Shown here in pieces: positions 41,173 through 50,637 of a stretch of DNA of 64,000 nucleotides (its first letter is position 1; each line of letters begins with the position of its first letter). The notes below the pieces were generated by a model. That model was not told the origin of the DNA, ran no database searches, and saw nothing but the letters and a program-made list of their open reading frames with translations. The stretch lies in the NCBI RefSeq assembly GCF_024584705.1, contig NZ_CP097384.1:3410001-3474000 (forward strand). The letters run 5' to 3'. The DNA is from Blastopirellula sp. J2-11. GTDB lineage: Bacteria; Planctomycetota; Planctomycetia; Pirellulales; Pirellulaceae. The position numbers were made by a program, and so were the translations under genes.

Positions 41173-41204
41173 GGCCCCTCGTTAAGACGCATTCGCACCG
41201 ATCC

Positions 41205-41237
41205 AACAGGGTGAGTCGCATGTCGGCTCGCCCTGTT
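41205..41237. terminator. Bidirectional hairpin between convergent genes
   Basis: Arms AACAGGGTGAGTCG and CGGCTCGCCCTGTT pair with two mismatches that become G-U in RNA. T-runs flank the plus-strand side. It lies between stops at 41172 and 41242. Confidence 0.75.
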
Positions 41238-41241
41238 TTCG

Positions 41242-41544
41242 TTAACCGTTGGCGAGCACCGCGTCGATCTTCGCTTGCAGCTGGGCTAGATCGATATCGC
41301 CTATCAACATCCGCTTCTGGCGATGCGTATGGCCCGAAATGATCTCTAGCTGCGACTTGCGCAGTGCGAGCTTTTTGGCCACCAGCTCGATGATCGCTTT
41401 GTTCGCTTTGCCATCTTCGGGAGCGGCGGTCACCGACACTTTCAGCGCCCCTTGCTGCTCTCCCCGGATTTCGTTCTTTTTCGAGCCTGGCAGAGCGCGG
41501 ATCGGCAAGATGACGCCGTCGTCGTGCGGCTGCAACTCGATCAC
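41242..41544 (-). CDS. YggU/DUF167 family protein
   Basis: A 100-aa protein of the DUF167 family: LPIRALPGSKKNEIRGEQ, then ALKVSVTAAPEDGKANKAII and KSQLEIISGHTHRQK match the family closely. The length is standard. Function is not established. Its start overlaps the YggS stop by 4 bp (ATGA), so the pair is translationally coupled, as in many bacteria where yggS and yggU adjoin. Confidence 0.9.
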   Translation of the reverse strand: MIELQPHDDGVILPIRALPGSKKNEIRGEQQGALKVSVTAAPEDGKANKAIIELVAKKLALRKSQLEIISGHTHRQKRMLIGDIDLAQLQAKIDAVLANG

Positions 41545-42248
41545 CGCTCGATTCCCTCGAACAACGAGGAGCCGACCCGAACCATGGTGGCGCCTTCTTC
41601 GATCGCCGCTTCGTAGTCGCCGCTCATTCCCATCGAGAGTTCTGTCAGCGCGACATTGTCAGGAGCATCCGCCGCCAAGCGATCGCGCAGCTGACGCAGC
41701 GCTGCAAAATTGGTGCGGGCGACGTCGACGCCTCCTTGCAGAGACGCCATTCCCATTAGCCCGCGGATTTCTAGCTGGGGAAGTTTCGCCGCTTCCTCCA
41801 AAACGCGAGCCGCATCGTCGGGCGCGATACCATGTTTCGCCGCGTCGCCTGAGATGTTGATCTCCAGCAACGTCTGTATGCGGCGATCGGCTGCCGCCGC
41901 GGCGTCCACCGCTTTCAGCAGTCGCCAACTGTCGCCGGCGTGCAACCACGAGAGGACCGGCGCGGTTCGTTTCGCTTTGTTGGTTTGCAGATGGCCGATC
42001 ATGTGCCAGCGGACGGGTCGCGCGGCGAATTGCTCGGCGCGCTCCCACAACTGCTGAGGGCGACTTTCGCCGAAATCTCGGCAGCCCAATTCGAAGAGCG
42101 CTGCGGTCGTCTCTACGTCGACATACTTGGTGACGGCGATCAGCCGTACGTCATCGCTCGCTCGACCAGCGCGACCGGCGGCGGCGGTGATTTTGCCGCG
42201 AACCTCCGCCAGATTTTCCGCCAAACGCTCTCGCTGGGCCGTTTGCAT
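41541..42248 (-). CDS. YggS-type pyridoxal phosphate homeostasis protein
   Basis: A 235-aa PLP-binding protein. The PLP-lysine block is LIAVTKYVDVET (Lys near 36), then RDFGESRPQQLWERAEQ and WHMIGHLQTNKAKR. The C-terminal LSMGMSGDYEAAIEEGATMVRVGS binds the phosphate. The family controls free PLP and amino acid balance. ATG 42248 is chosen because the longer frame starts at TTG 42284 and would overlap the upstream gene by 23 bp. Coupled to the YggU gene downstream. Confidence 0.93.
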   Translation of the reverse strand: MQTAQRERLAENLAEVRGKITAAAGRAGRASDDVRLIAVTKYVDVETTAALFELGCRDFGESRPQQLWERAEQFAARPVRWHMIGHLQTNKAKRTAPVLSWLHAGDSWRLLKAVDAAAAADRRIQTLLEINISGDAAKHGIAPDDAARVLEEAAKLPQLEIRGLMGMASLQGGVDVARTNFAALRQLRDRLAADAPDNVALTELSMGMSGDYEAAIEEGATMVRVGSSLFEGIER

Positions 42249-42261
42249 GCCGGGTCTCGCG

Positions 42262-44082
42262 TCACGGGGAATCGGAGTGCTCAATTTCTAAGATTCGCTG
42301 GATTCCCTCATCGCCGTCAAACCGTGCGATCAAGCATTCGGAGGTCAGGTTGACCCCCATGATCGTCCGGTTCGCCTTGTCGGTGAACGAGCGATAGAGC
42401 ATCCAGTTTTCGTGATGCAGTTGAAAGCGGAATCCAACCGCCACATCGCGTGGTTGAATCTCCAAGCTTTCTGCAATGGTCAACTGCCGCCAGGTAAACG
42501 GACGCAAACGGCGGCTTCGCTTCAGGTCGAACAGCAGCGGCGCGTAGAGCGACTTGCCCTGCGTATGCATTTGCAACGAGATCTGATCGCTTTCTCGTTC
42601 CAAACGACCGCGACTGCTGTCGATGCGCCATTCCGGCAGTCCGAGCGGTAAGATGCGGCTCCAACCACGTCCTTTTTTGATTTCCATTTCGCACGTTTCG
42701 CCGGCCGCGGTCGATTCAATATCGGCGACAAACGGCGGTGCGATTTCGTAGTCGATACGGCCGGAATGCTCCTTCAAAACGATCGCGTCGGCAATCATCA
42801 AATACTGATCTTCGCGGGCGAGAAAGAAGATGCGTTGCAAGCGATGACCGCCGGTCAGTTCGACTTCCAGCTCTAGATAGTCGCCGTCGTCATCCGTCAG
42901 CCAACCAACTTGCGTCCAGCTCTCATGACAATCGAGTTGCTGGCCATCCAGCGAGATCTGCGGTTTCCAAAGGCCGGCGGCCAGAATCTCTCCTTCCGAC
43001 TCCAGCTCGATCTTCACGTCATCGCCTGAATAGTCGATCGCCAGACGTGGGCAGCGACGTGACCAATCGGTCCGCAAGATCGCCAGTTGGCTCCACTCCG
43101 ATTCGTAGGCCGACTCCGACAGCGACCACTCGGCGACGTTCTCTTTGGTCGCTTTGCCTGGCAGTGCGAACTCAGCAATGCGGGCATCTTCGTCATCCCC
43201 ATCCAACTCAAGCGCCGTTTGAAACAGATGCTTGGAGTACCGGCTCGAAACGCCGCCGGCGAACACCTGGCTTCCATCACCACGCGTGACGCGAATCCCC
43301 TGGCGAACGGCCCACGAATACTGGGCGACCGCGTCCTTGTGAAATTTAGCGCCTTTGATCTCTTTGCCCAGCACGAAAGATCGCGTCCAACATGCGAGCA
43401 AAGCGCGAAAGCTGGGGAGGTTTTGACTGTTCGGCATCCCTTCGCCGTCAAGCAGGTTATCAATCCCGTCGCTGATCACGGCGGCGCCTAGCTTGGCAAG
43501 TTCGGCACACGGCTGGATCTCAGGAAATTGATACGCCAAGGTCAGCGGCAGTTCGCCCGCCAAAAACTGCTCCGGCAGATGATCGTCAAAATTCGCCGCC
43601 AGCGCGTCTTGCGCCGATTGATAAAGTTGGGTGAGCATGCTCCACCAGGTCGACTCGCTGAGCGCCGCGGTCAGTTGCGGCAAAGCATGCGTCCACGCGA
43701 TCATCTCCAAGGCGAGATTGCGTTCGTTGGCCCGTTTTCCGGCAAGCGCTAGCCACTCGTCGGCGGTCTTTTGCCAGTCGACCTTGGCCTGTTTGCCGCG
43801 CGCCGCTTTGCTCAGCTGTTCGATCCAAACGAACGTGCGTGCGTCGATCGATTCTTCCGGCAGAAAGGCCCAACCGAGCGGGGATTCTTTCTTTCCTGAA
43901 ACGAGTTCTTGCAGCGGAGTCGGCAACTTCCGCTCCGACAGATATTTCGCCCAGCTCTTCCAGTCGTCGAGGTTGCATCGGCGGCGAAATTTGGGGGCGC
44001 AGGCGGCCCATTTCTTGCTCTCCGCCCCGGAATCTTCCGAGGCGGCGCCGATCGAATGCGTCGATGCGGTTGACTGAATCAT
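42262..44082 (-). CDS. Large uncharacterised protein, possibly heparinase II/III-like
   Basis: A 606-aa protein starting at ATG 44082; the open frame extends further upstream only as antisense of the next gene. Residues about 20-330 are helical, with repeated Trp and Leu motifs (WKSWAKYLSERKLPTPLQEL, then FLPEESIDARTFVWIEQLSK). Residues about 340-606 form a beta-rich domain (GGHRLQRIFFLAREDQYLMI, WSRILPLGLPEW). The two-part layout recalls heparinase II/III enzymes, but no catalytic residues can be placed, so the function is open. No signal peptide is seen. It is upstream of YggS on the same strand and divergent from the next gene. Confidence 0.55.
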   Translation of the reverse strand: MIQSTASTHSIGAASEDSGAESKKWAACAPKFRRRCNLDDWKSWAKYLSERKLPTPLQELVSGKKESPLGWAFLPEESIDARTFVWIEQLSKAARGKQAKVDWQKTADEWLALAGKRANERNLALEMIAWTHALPQLTAALSESTWWSMLTQLYQSAQDALAANFDDHLPEQFLAGELPLTLAYQFPEIQPCAELAKLGAAVISDGIDNLLDGEGMPNSQNLPSFRALLACWTRSFVLGKEIKGAKFHKDAVAQYSWAVRQGIRVTRGDGSQVFAGGVSSRYSKHLFQTALELDGDDEDARIAEFALPGKATKENVAEWSLSESAYESEWSQLAILRTDWSRRCPRLAIDYSGDDVKIELESEGEILAAGLWKPQISLDGQQLDCHESWTQVGWLTDDDGDYLELEVELTGGHRLQRIFFLAREDQYLMIADAIVLKEHSGRIDYEIAPPFVADIESTAAGETCEMEIKKGRGWSRILPLGLPEWRIDSSRGRLERESDQISLQMHTQGKSLYAPLLFDLKRSRRLRPFTWRQLTIAESLEIQPRDVAVGFRFQLHHENWMLYRSFTDKANRTIMGVNLTSECLIARFDGDEGIQRILEIEHSDSP

Positions 44083-44211
44083 GTTTTCTCTGCGTCTATT
44101 GAACCGGGAAACGAAATAAAGCTCGACGTAGACCGAAACGCGGAACGGCACTATCTTAACAGTGTGATATTTGATTGCCTTCCCCCTCACGTCAGAAAAT
44201 GGGGTCCTGTG

Positions 44212-45114
44212 ATGCGTACCTTCCGATTCGCGGCAATTTGTCTTCTTTTTTGCGGCATTGTTTCCGTCGCCGCCGCACAAACTGACGCTCCCCCCACAGA
44301 AAAAAAGAGTCCGGAGAAATCGCAGGTCCGCAAATTGTCGGATCAGCATCCGATTTGGTTCGATCGCGGCCGGAAAATGGTGATCGCCGACGGCGAGATC
44401 TGTCTCCGCAAAGGGACGCTGGAGATGTTCGCCTGTCTCCAAGGGACCAAAGAGCATGAGTCGATCGTCTCGCTGCCGGTCAAAGCGATGATGGTGCACG
44501 CCGGTCTTATCGCGATCGGCGCCAAGCAAGGTACGCCGGTGAAGTTTACGCCGGAGTTCAAACCGGCGACCGGCGAAGAAATCGCGATCTATGTCCAGTG
44601 GAAAGACGACCAGGGCAAGACGCAAATCGCCAACGCACGGGACTGGGTCCGCAAGTCAGGCACCGAGGAGACCCTCGACACCAACTGGGTTTTCGCCGGC
44701 AGCTACTTGTGGACGGACGAGCGAACCGGGGAAAAAGTCTATACGGCCGAAGGGGGCGATTTGATTTGCGTTAGCAATTTCATGACGGCGACTCTCGATC
44801 TACCGATCGAAAGCAGCCAAGAGAACGCGACCCTCAGCTTCGAAGCGTTCACCGACCGGATTCCGGCCGAAGGGACCAAAGTTCGCGTCTTCTTCGTCCC
44901 CAAATTCAAAAAGCAGGCCAACGCCAAGCCGCCGATCGATGAGACCGATCCGCAACCGATCGAAAAGCCGACTCCGATGCCCAAAGCCGACGAAGAGAAG
45001 CCGATGGAGAAGCCAGAGGCCGCTACCGCCGACAAGCCAGAAACGGACAAGCCGGCAGCTGATAAATCCGAAGCAGTGGAAGAGTCACCCACAGAAGAAG
45101 CCGCCGCCGAGTAG
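44212..45114 (+). CDS. Exported YdjY-domain protein with acidic C-terminal tail
   Basis: A 300-aa protein; ATG 44212 opens a signal peptide (FRFAAICLLFCGIVSVAAAQ). Residues about 45-220 match the YdjY domain found in planctomycete secreted proteins (DRGRKMVIADGEICLRKGTL, then EHESIVSLPVKAMMVHAGLI). The tail (about 225-300) is low complexity, rich in Lys, Glu, Pro and Ala (MEKPEAATADKPETDK), probably disordered. Function is unknown. The gene is followed by a palindromic repeat. Confidence 0.72.
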   Translation: MRTFRFAAICLLFCGIVSVAAAQTDAPPTEKKSPEKSQVRKLSDQHPIWFDRGRKMVIADGEICLRKGTLEMFACLQGTKEHESIVSLPVKAMMVHAGLIAIGAKQGTPVKFTPEFKPATGEEIAIYVQWKDDQGKTQIANARDWVRKSGTEETLDTNWVFAGSYLWTDERTGEKVYTAEGGDLICVSNFMTATLDLPIESSQENATLSFEAFTDRIPAEGTKVRVFFVPKFKKQANAKPPIDETDPQPIEKPTPMPKADEEKPMEKPEAATADKPETDKPAADKSEAVEESPTEEAAAE

Positions 45115-45421
45115 TTGCTGGCGACTTCTCTTCGTAGCCCGAAGCGCAAGCGCAATTTCCCGGTTGGCCGCGATAGCTCGGCTATCGGGGCGGCGCAGCC
45201 GTAAGAGGCATTGGTTCCTGGTAAGCTGTTCAAGGCCATTTCGCCATTTCAAACGGCGCGGCAACCACCGCTATCAGGTCCGACCACGGCTCGCTGCCTC
45301 TTACCGACTTCGTCGGCCCCGATAGCGGAGCTATCGCGGCCAACCGGGCGTGGTTTGGAAAATAGCGCAACCTCAAAACTCGCGTTTCGGGCTACGAAGG
45401 AGTTAAGTTGGATGGCGCGTC
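45115..45421. other. 307-bp gap occupied by a palindromic repeat
   Basis: Nearly all of this interval is the 45130-45399 element; no gene is supported. Confidence 0.7.
45130..45399. repeat. Nested palindromic repeat, TTCGTAGCCC-ended family
   Basis: Ends are CTTCGTAGCCCGAA and TTCGGGCTACGAAG. Inside, arms at 45160-45208 and 45296-45348 share GGTTGGCCGCGATAGCT and GCTATCGGGG and end in small hairpins near GTAAGAG. A second copy of the inner palindrome lies at 62936-63122. The first arm has one substitution relative to the second. No coding capacity is seen. Confidence 0.85.
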
Positions 45422-45913
45422 TTAGATCTTGAGCCCCAGTTGGCTGGCGAACATCGCCAAAACGAACCAGAGGAAGAGAATCGCCACGCTTGCGGTGGCG
45501 ATCATTCCGCAAATCATGGCGATGCGTGTTTTGACTTGCCCCCCCTGCTCCATCGCGCCGAGTTGCATCGCTCGCAAGTCGCTTCGTCCCAACAACCACG
45601 ACGGCAGACCAAACAACAGCGCCACAAAGGGCTGCATCAACAGCAGCAGTTCTCGGTCGTCCACATAGAAATAGGCCATCCCCAACAGCCCCAGCGACGA
45701 GCAAAACGCGGCTAACCCGATTAGCAGCAAGAAGCCGCCGCGATGTCCCACCGTTGCTTCATAATCACCGACGCGATAGGTTTCGCCTTCGGCAAACTTG
45801 GCCTCGTTACCGGACGGCGGGTCTTTGCTCTCCGAAAACGGATTGGCCTCTCCTTCGCCCAACTCGGGTCGGGCGATGTCGTCAAGTCGGAGAGGCCGAT
45901 TGTCTTTCGCCAT
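45422..45913 (-). CDS. Small multi-pass membrane protein (DUF4190-like)
   Basis: A 163-aa protein. The N-terminal ~55 residues are acidic and cytoplasmic (LDDIARPELGEGEANPFSES), followed by three membrane helices: GGFLLLIGLAAFCSSLGLLG, LLLMQPFVALLFGLPSWLLG, and IAMICGMIATASVAILFLWF. Between helices 2 and 3, RSDLRAMQLGAMEQGG recalls DUF4190-type proteins. Function is unknown. It is 40 bp downstream of hemQ and probably in the same transcript. Confidence 0.65.
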   Translation of the reverse strand: MAKDNRPLRLDDIARPELGEGEANPFSESKDPPSGNEAKFAEGETYRVGDYEATVGHRGGFLLLIGLAAFCSSLGLLGMAYFYVDDRELLLLMQPFVALLFGLPSWLLGRSDLRAMQLGAMEQGGQVKTRIAMICGMIATASVAILFLWFVLAMFASQLGLKI

Positions 45914-45953
45914 CGCATTTGCCTGTTACAGGGAAAAGCTACGCAGTGCGATC

Positions 45954-46799
45954 TTATTTCACGCGACAGTGATCCAACATTTCCGCCGCGGTGCTGATGT
46001 AGCTGGTATAGAACGGGCCGAACTCGGCGTAACGAGCGCTCGCTTCGTCAAAACGCATCTTATAGACGATCTCTTTCAGGTACTCGGGATTCCGCGCCCA
46101 GAGGGTCACTCCCCATTCCCAATCGTCGAGCCCGACGCTGACCGTGATTAACTGCGAGACCCGTCCGGCGAACTGCATGCCGCTCTGTGCGTGTTCGGCC
46201 ATCAGGCTGTTCCGCTCAGCAAACGGCATGGTGAACCAGTTCTCTCCCACCTTCCGTTTCTTATTCATCGGATAGAAGCAGGTCGCCGGCCATTGAGGAA
46301 ACTCCGGCGTCAATCGTTGCTTGCGCATCATCGGCTCGCGCTGGCGATAGGCGTTCAGCTTCGCTTCAAAGGTTTCGCTGCCTGCCTCTTCCCCGTCACG
46401 GATCAGCCGCTCCCCATATTGCTCGATCGAGGGAACATATTCGGATACTTCCGAGAGCGAGACAAACGAATAGGTTGGCTGAATCGCCGGTCCCAGCGTG
46501 GACGCCATGATCGACTGGTGAACCGAATCGACGATCAGCGGATTGGGGTCCATCAGCATGACGCCGAAATCGGCTTTGTGTCCGCTGACGATCGAGACCT
46601 GAATCCGTTCGGGTGCGCCTTCGGCTTCGCCGCTAAGAATCTGCGTCAGTTCGGCGCGACCGGCCATTATTTCGTCGGCGTCGAACGCGTTCAGCAGCGC
46701 GCGATCAAACGAGTAGTAATAGTGGGCACAATGCCAGCCTTCGGTCGGAATAATCGAAGGGGGCGGAGGAGGCGTTTGATTAGGGCGTCCGTGACTCAT
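45954..46799 (-). CDS. hemQ: Coproheme decarboxylase (HemQ/ChdC)
   Basis: A 281-aa chlorite-dismutase-family enzyme that finishes haem synthesis in the coproporphyrin-dependent route, converting coproheme to haem b. The family block is very clear: MNKKRKVGENWFTMPFAERN, then HAQSGMQFAGRVSQLITVSV, GLDDWEWGVTLWARNP and MRFDEASARYAEFGPF. The N-terminal stretch is proline-rich. Chlorite dismutases differ in key residues, and no haem distal Arg typical of Cld is apparent here. It follows the SpoVR-linked small gene by 120 bp on the same strand. Confidence 0.9.
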   Translation of the reverse strand: MSHGRPNQTPPPPPSIIPTEGWHCAHYYYSFDRALLNAFDADEIMAGRAELTQILSGEAEGAPERIQVSIVSGHKADFGVMLMDPNPLIVDSVHQSIMASTLGPAIQPTYSFVSLSEVSEYVPSIEQYGERLIRDGEEAGSETFEAKLNAYRQREPMMRKQRLTPEFPQWPATCFYPMNKKRKVGENWFTMPFAERNSLMAEHAQSGMQFAGRVSQLITVSVGLDDWEWGVTLWARNPEYLKEIVYKMRFDEASARYAEFGPFYTSYISTAAEMLDHCRVK

Positions 46800-46919
46800 G
46801 CGACAACAGCTTTACTAGGGAGAGTGAAGGCGGCCAAGAAAGACGACATTCACAATCGTAGCAAATCGCACTACGCTTCAGAAGTAGATCGAATAATCAG
46901 GGATCGCCAGGCACGCGGA

Positions 46920-47378
46920 TTAGTCGGTCGAAATGGAGTCGAGATCGCTGGCCAGACGCTCGACAATATCACGCGTCAAGCGCAGCGGCGTCGACTTTCG
47001 CGCTGCTTGGGGCGCGGCGGCGTAGCGCCGAAGGTTGAATCCATCCGGCTTGGCCCATCCTTCATAGTAGGACCGTTGGCCCTCCGCTTGGTGCGGCTGA
47101 CTCGAACGGATCAAGACCGAATCTTCTTCCGTTTCGATCACTTCGAGCGGTTCCAGCAGATAGGTGACGCGGTCTTTGATCTTTCCGGCCAGATGCTGTC
47201 CGGCTTGTCCCCGCACGTCCCAATTTTGGTTCGGCGTATATTCGGCGCCGCTTGTCGATACGCCGACCGCTTCGACCGAGGCCTCTTTCAGGCGGAGCTG
47301 ACCGCGGGGTAATTGGATATCCAAATCGCGGGGCGCGGTTCCGTGCCCGTCAAGTTGTTGTTGAATGGACTTGTTCAT
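46920..47378 (-). CDS. Small protein of unknown function downstream of spoVR
   Basis: A 152-aa soluble protein starting at ATG 47378; the frame extends upstream only as antisense sequence. It is hydrophilic, with two segments that may be beta-rich (QLPRGQLRLKEASVEAVGVS, then IKDRVTYLLEPLEVIETEED). A Tyr-rich patch (SYYEGWAKPDGFNLRRY) near 115 is notable. No family is recognised and no cysteines or membrane helices are present. It is 34 bp after spoVR and within the PrkA-YeaH-SpoVR unit, so it may belong to that system. Confidence 0.65.
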   Translation of the reverse strand: MNKSIQQQLDGHGTAPRDLDIQLPRGQLRLKEASVEAVGVSTSGAEYTPNQNWDVRGQAGQHLAGKIKDRVTYLLEPLEVIETEEDSVLIRSSQPHQAEGQRSYYEGWAKPDGFNLRRYAAAPQAARKSTPLRLTRDIVERLASDLDSISTD

Positions 47379-47412
47379 GGTTGTTGATTTCCTTCGGATC
47401 GCGCGGGTCCCG

Positions 47413-48954
47413 TTATTCGGCCGGAGCGATCGCTTTCTCTTCTGTCTTTTTGATTTCGTGGTTCGTTCCGTCGAACGAGATAATCGCGACGTATTCGTCC
47501 AAGGCAGTCTCAATATGGACTGGACGGCGCCAGAGCGCGTACAGGTTCTTGAGCGTGTCATGCGCGTAATTTAACTTCAGCTCCACTCCTTGGAATCGAT
47601 GCTGAAGGTAAAGTTCGTTTCGATTTTTGTAGTTCCCATCTTTGACATAAATTTCAGGGCGTCCCATATTCGTCAGACTGTGCAGCAATTGCTGCTTTAC
47701 CTTCGGAAACTCCCGGCTTTCGATCTCGTAATAGTCGGCATGCTTGTTGTATCCAAACTGAAACAGTTTGTTCTGCTGACAAAACTCGAGCGTCAGAAAC
47801 TCGTCAATAAACGTCAGATCGTTATGGACCTTGCGGACTTCAAAAATCTTCTCGCGCCCCAGTCCCAGTTGTTTGTCCCATTCGGCTCGCGCACGCATGT
47901 CGTCGCAGTCATCGTAGTCCGAGCCGAAGCAGCCGCGGTTCCAACGATCCTCGACATCGCGCAGCAGTTCTAGCCCCAGCTTGTAGGGATTCAACCGAGA
48001 GGGACTGGTCGCCAATGTGCCTGAGGTATGGTCGGCGTAGCTGATTACCTCGGATGCGTTCAATCCATGTCGGGTCATGATGGTCGAGTGCCAATAAGTG
48101 GCCCAACCTTCATTCATGATCTTCGTCTGGCCTTGCGGCGCAAAGTAATACGCTTCGTCCCGAATGATGGAGAGAACGTCCAACTGCCACTGCTTGAGCG
48201 GCGCAAACTGCAGCAAAAACAGCATCACGTCCTTCATCGGCTCGGCGGGCGCATGGACCGCTTTCGCTTCGCTCAGCGCGAGCGGATCTTCTTCGCCGCG
48301 CGACGTCGGATTGATAAACGATTCCATGTACCCCTTGGCCGGTAGCCGCCGCGACTGGGGAAGATCCGCTTCCACCGAGTCGGTCGGCGACTTGAATTGG
48401 TTATGCTCGTCCGGAGCGTAGCGGCGAATAAACGGCGAGTGGATGTCAATCAGGTCCTCGATACTCAGGCAATTGTCGATAAAGTTTTCGACCTCTTCGA
48501 CGCCAAATCGATCCATGTAACGGCGAATCCGATTGCCGTGATTCGCCATGTTGTCGATCATCTTGCGATTGGTTTGACTGAACCAATAATTGCATTTGAA
48601 AAAGTCGCAGTGCCCGTAAACGTGGGCCATCACCAGCTTGTGATCGGCGAACTCATTGCTCGCCAGCAAGTAGGCGTAGCAGGGATCGTTGTTGATCACC
48701 AGCTCGTAAATCTTCTGCAAACCATAGTGATAGCCGCGCGCGAGTTTCTCGTACTCCATGCCGAAACGCCAATGCGGATAGCGTGTGGGGAAACCACCGT
48801 ACGCCGCGATCGCGTTCAGCTGATCGACATTGACCAGTTCAAAAATAGTGGGGAAAAAGTCGAGCCCATACCCGGCCGCATAGTCTTCCATCTGAAGTTG
48901 GACATCGACCAACTCCGCAGGAAGATTCGCAAATGTCCGGCTCGTAATGGGCAT
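47413..48954 (-). CDS. SpoVR/YcgB family protein
   Basis: A 513-aa protein of the SpoVR family (YcgB in enterics). ATG 48954 is preceded by AGAAGGA at good spacing. Family blocks include YGLDFFPTIFELVNVDQLNA, HVYGHCDFFKCNYWFSQTNR and EAYYFAPQGQTKIMNEGWAT, then YWHSTIMTRHG. The many His and Glu residues suggest metal binding, but no activity is known. In diverse bacteria it is linked to PrkA and YeaH and to sporulation or stress survival. It is followed by a 152-aa gene and preceded by a 65-aa gene in the same unit. Confidence 0.93.
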   Translation of the reverse strand: MPITSRTFANLPAELVDVQLQMEDYAAGYGLDFFPTIFELVNVDQLNAIAAYGGFPTRYPHWRFGMEYEKLARGYHYGLQKIYELVINNDPCYAYLLASNEFADHKLVMAHVYGHCDFFKCNYWFSQTNRKMIDNMANHGNRIRRYMDRFGVEEVENFIDNCLSIEDLIDIHSPFIRRYAPDEHNQFKSPTDSVEADLPQSRRLPAKGYMESFINPTSRGEEDPLALSEAKAVHAPAEPMKDVMLFLLQFAPLKQWQLDVLSIIRDEAYYFAPQGQTKIMNEGWATYWHSTIMTRHGLNASEVISYADHTSGTLATSPSRLNPYKLGLELLRDVEDRWNRGCFGSDYDDCDDMRARAEWDKQLGLGREKIFEVRKVHNDLTFIDEFLTLEFCQQNKLFQFGYNKHADYYEIESREFPKVKQQLLHSLTNMGRPEIYVKDGNYKNRNELYLQHRFQGVELKLNYAHDTLKNLYALWRRPVHIETALDEYVAIISFDGTNHEIKKTEEKAIAPAE

Positions 48955-48999
48955 GATCCTTCTTTCTCCCAACTAATCCTGGTTCGTAGTCCGCCGTGA

Positions 49000-49197
49000 T
49001 TAGGTTGCGGGCCACAGATCGAGTACTTGAAAGCGGCTGTCGGCCAGCTTGGCGATCACATCCCACAAGCGGGGAAAATCACGGCACAGCTTTTCTCGCG
49101 CGATGCGAATCGCTTCGTGGGGCGAATCGGATTGCACGACGACGCTGGCATGTCCGACGCTGACTTGATATTTGTGATGCTGCGAGTGGTCATCCAT
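49000..49197 (-). CDS. 65-aa conserved-looking small protein
   Basis: A 65-aa protein starting at ATG 49197, with CAAGGAGAAAACG immediately upstream, a strong ribosome site. Sequence features are HHKYQVSVGHASVVVQSDSP, then EAIRIAREKLCRDFPRLWDV and KLADSRFQVLDLW, compact and partly beta then helical. No family is recognised. It sits between YeaH (26 bp) and SpoVR (45 bp), so it is probably co-translated with both. Confidence 0.75.
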   Translation of the reverse strand: MDDHSQHHKYQVSVGHASVVVQSDSPHEAIRIAREKLCRDFPRLWDVIAKLADSRFQVLDLWPAT

Positions 49198-49223
49198 CGT
49201 TTTCTCCTTGTTGGAACAACGAA

Positions 49224-50327
49224 CTATTTTCCTTTCCCCAAGAAGGACTTGATCGAATCGTAAATCGCGGCGCGATCTTCGATTTCGGAAAGGATCAAGT
49301 TCTCGTGACCGCGGCCGAAGTGACCGGCGAGCGAGCGAATGTATTCGCCGCTGCCGTAAGGGCTTTCGACTTGGCCATAACAAAACAGGTTGCAGATGGG
49401 TAAAAATTTCTCTTCCAGCATTCGCATGCAACGCTGGTTATCTTCGCCCCAGTTGTCTCCGTCAGAGAACTGGAAGCAGTAGATGTTCCACTGACCAGAC
49501 GGGAAGTCCCGTTCGATAATCTCCGTAGCCGTTTTGTAGGCGGTGCTGATGCGCGTGCCGCCGCTTTCTCGCGTGTGATAAAAGGTGTTTTCGTCCACTT
49601 CCCTGGCGGCGGCGTCATGAATCACATAGCGACGCTCGACGCCGTTGTATTGACTCTTTAGCCAAGTATCGATCCAAAACGCTTCGGTTCGCACAATCTG
49701 CTTTTGCTCGTCGGTCATCGAGCCGGACACATCCATCATGTAAAGGATCGCGGCGTTCGCTTCCGGTTGTTGGATGACCGAGGAAGACCGATACCGCGTA
49801 TCTTCGCGAATCGGAATGATAATCGGGTCATCCGGCGAGTAACCGCCGGAGGCGATTTGCCGACGCAGCGCTTTGACAAAGGTGCGACGAAAGTGCCGGA
49901 GCGATTCAGGCCCATTGTTGCTAATGCTGTCGTAGCGGTGCTTCTCTTGCTGGATGTTCGCGTCCCCCTTGGGCTGAATCTTCGGCAGTTCCAGCTCATC
50001 GCCGAGCATCGCCGCCAATTCCTCCAAGGAGACCTCCACTTCCAGAATGTGACGCCCTGGTTCCGACCCTGCTTCGCCAGTTCCATCTCCTTCCGAACCA
50101 CGCCCGACCGGATCGCCGACCTTCCCTTCTCCTTGGCCGACGCCTCCTTCGTTTTTGCCGTAACGAAAGTGAGGCGTATCGAGCTGCGGAACAGGAATGC
50201 TGACGAGATCCTTCCCTTTGCGGCCGATCATCTCGCCGTGCGTTACGTATTTCCGGAGGTTGCTGCGAATGCGTCCCCGCACAATCTCCTTGAAACGAGA
50301 CGCATCACGATCGATCTTTAACGACAC
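49224..50327 (-). CDS. YeaH/YhbH family protein (DUF444, VWA-type)
   Basis: A 367-aa protein starting at GTG 50327, with AGAAGGAG 9 bp upstream. The N-terminus has the family block ([20 protein letters not shown]). The C-terminal half is a von Willebrand A-like domain with a MIDAS-type motif, MMDVSGSM, then [13 protein letters not shown] and [13 protein letters not shown]-like [17 protein letters not shown] low-complexity Gly/Glu stretch lies near 80-110. YeaH partners with PrkA kinase in other bacteria. The function is unknown in molecular terms. A 310-bp gap with the MITE-like repeat separates it from prkA. Confidence 0.93.
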   Translation of the reverse strand: MSLKIDRDASRFKEIVRGRIRSNLRKYVTHGEMIGRKGKDLVSIPVPQLDTPHFRYGKNEGGVGQGEGKVGDPVGRGSEGDGTGEAGSEPGRHILEVEVSLEELAAMLGDELELPKIQPKGDANIQQEKHRYDSISNNGPESLRHFRRTFVKALRRQIASGGYSPDDPIIIPIREDTRYRSSSVIQQPEANAAILYMMDVSGSMTDEQKQIVRTEAFWIDTWLKSQYNGVERRYVIHDAAAREVDENTFYHTRESGGTRISTAYKTATEIIERDFPSGQWNIYCFQFSDGDNWGEDNQRCMRMLEEKFLPICNLFCYGQVESPYGSGEYIRSLAGHFGRGHENLILSEIEDRAAIYDSIKSFLGKGK

Positions 50328-50402
50328 GCTAAGGGCTCCTTCTCGTCAGCACATGCGGCGGACGAAATAAAACTACGTCGATTCTTTCGCAACGATCTGC
50401 GG

Positions 50403-50637
50403 CTAGAGCGATTGTTAGCAAGCTGAACAAATCGGCGCGTTTCGCTCCGGCATCTCTCCCAAAATCAGCCGCACGGCGTTAGCCGCGGTTTCTTGTCTTC
50501 AATTTCCGTCGTCAATGCGTACCTGTCAGAAACCGCGGCTAACGCCGTGCGGCTGATGACGATACATGTCTCACTGCCTCCGCTTCCGCGCTTCTATTGA
50601 TGGAAAATCAATAGAGGGCGCTTAGCAGGAAACCGCG

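Noticed and set aside
44083-44625. Upstream extension of the large uncharacterised protein
   Set aside because: It is antisense to the start of the YdjY-domain gene and has the composition of a shadow frame.
47379-47561. Longer frame for the 152-aa protein
   Set aside because: The upstream part is antisense to spoVR; ATG 47378 lies just after the spoVR stop and gives a sensible start.
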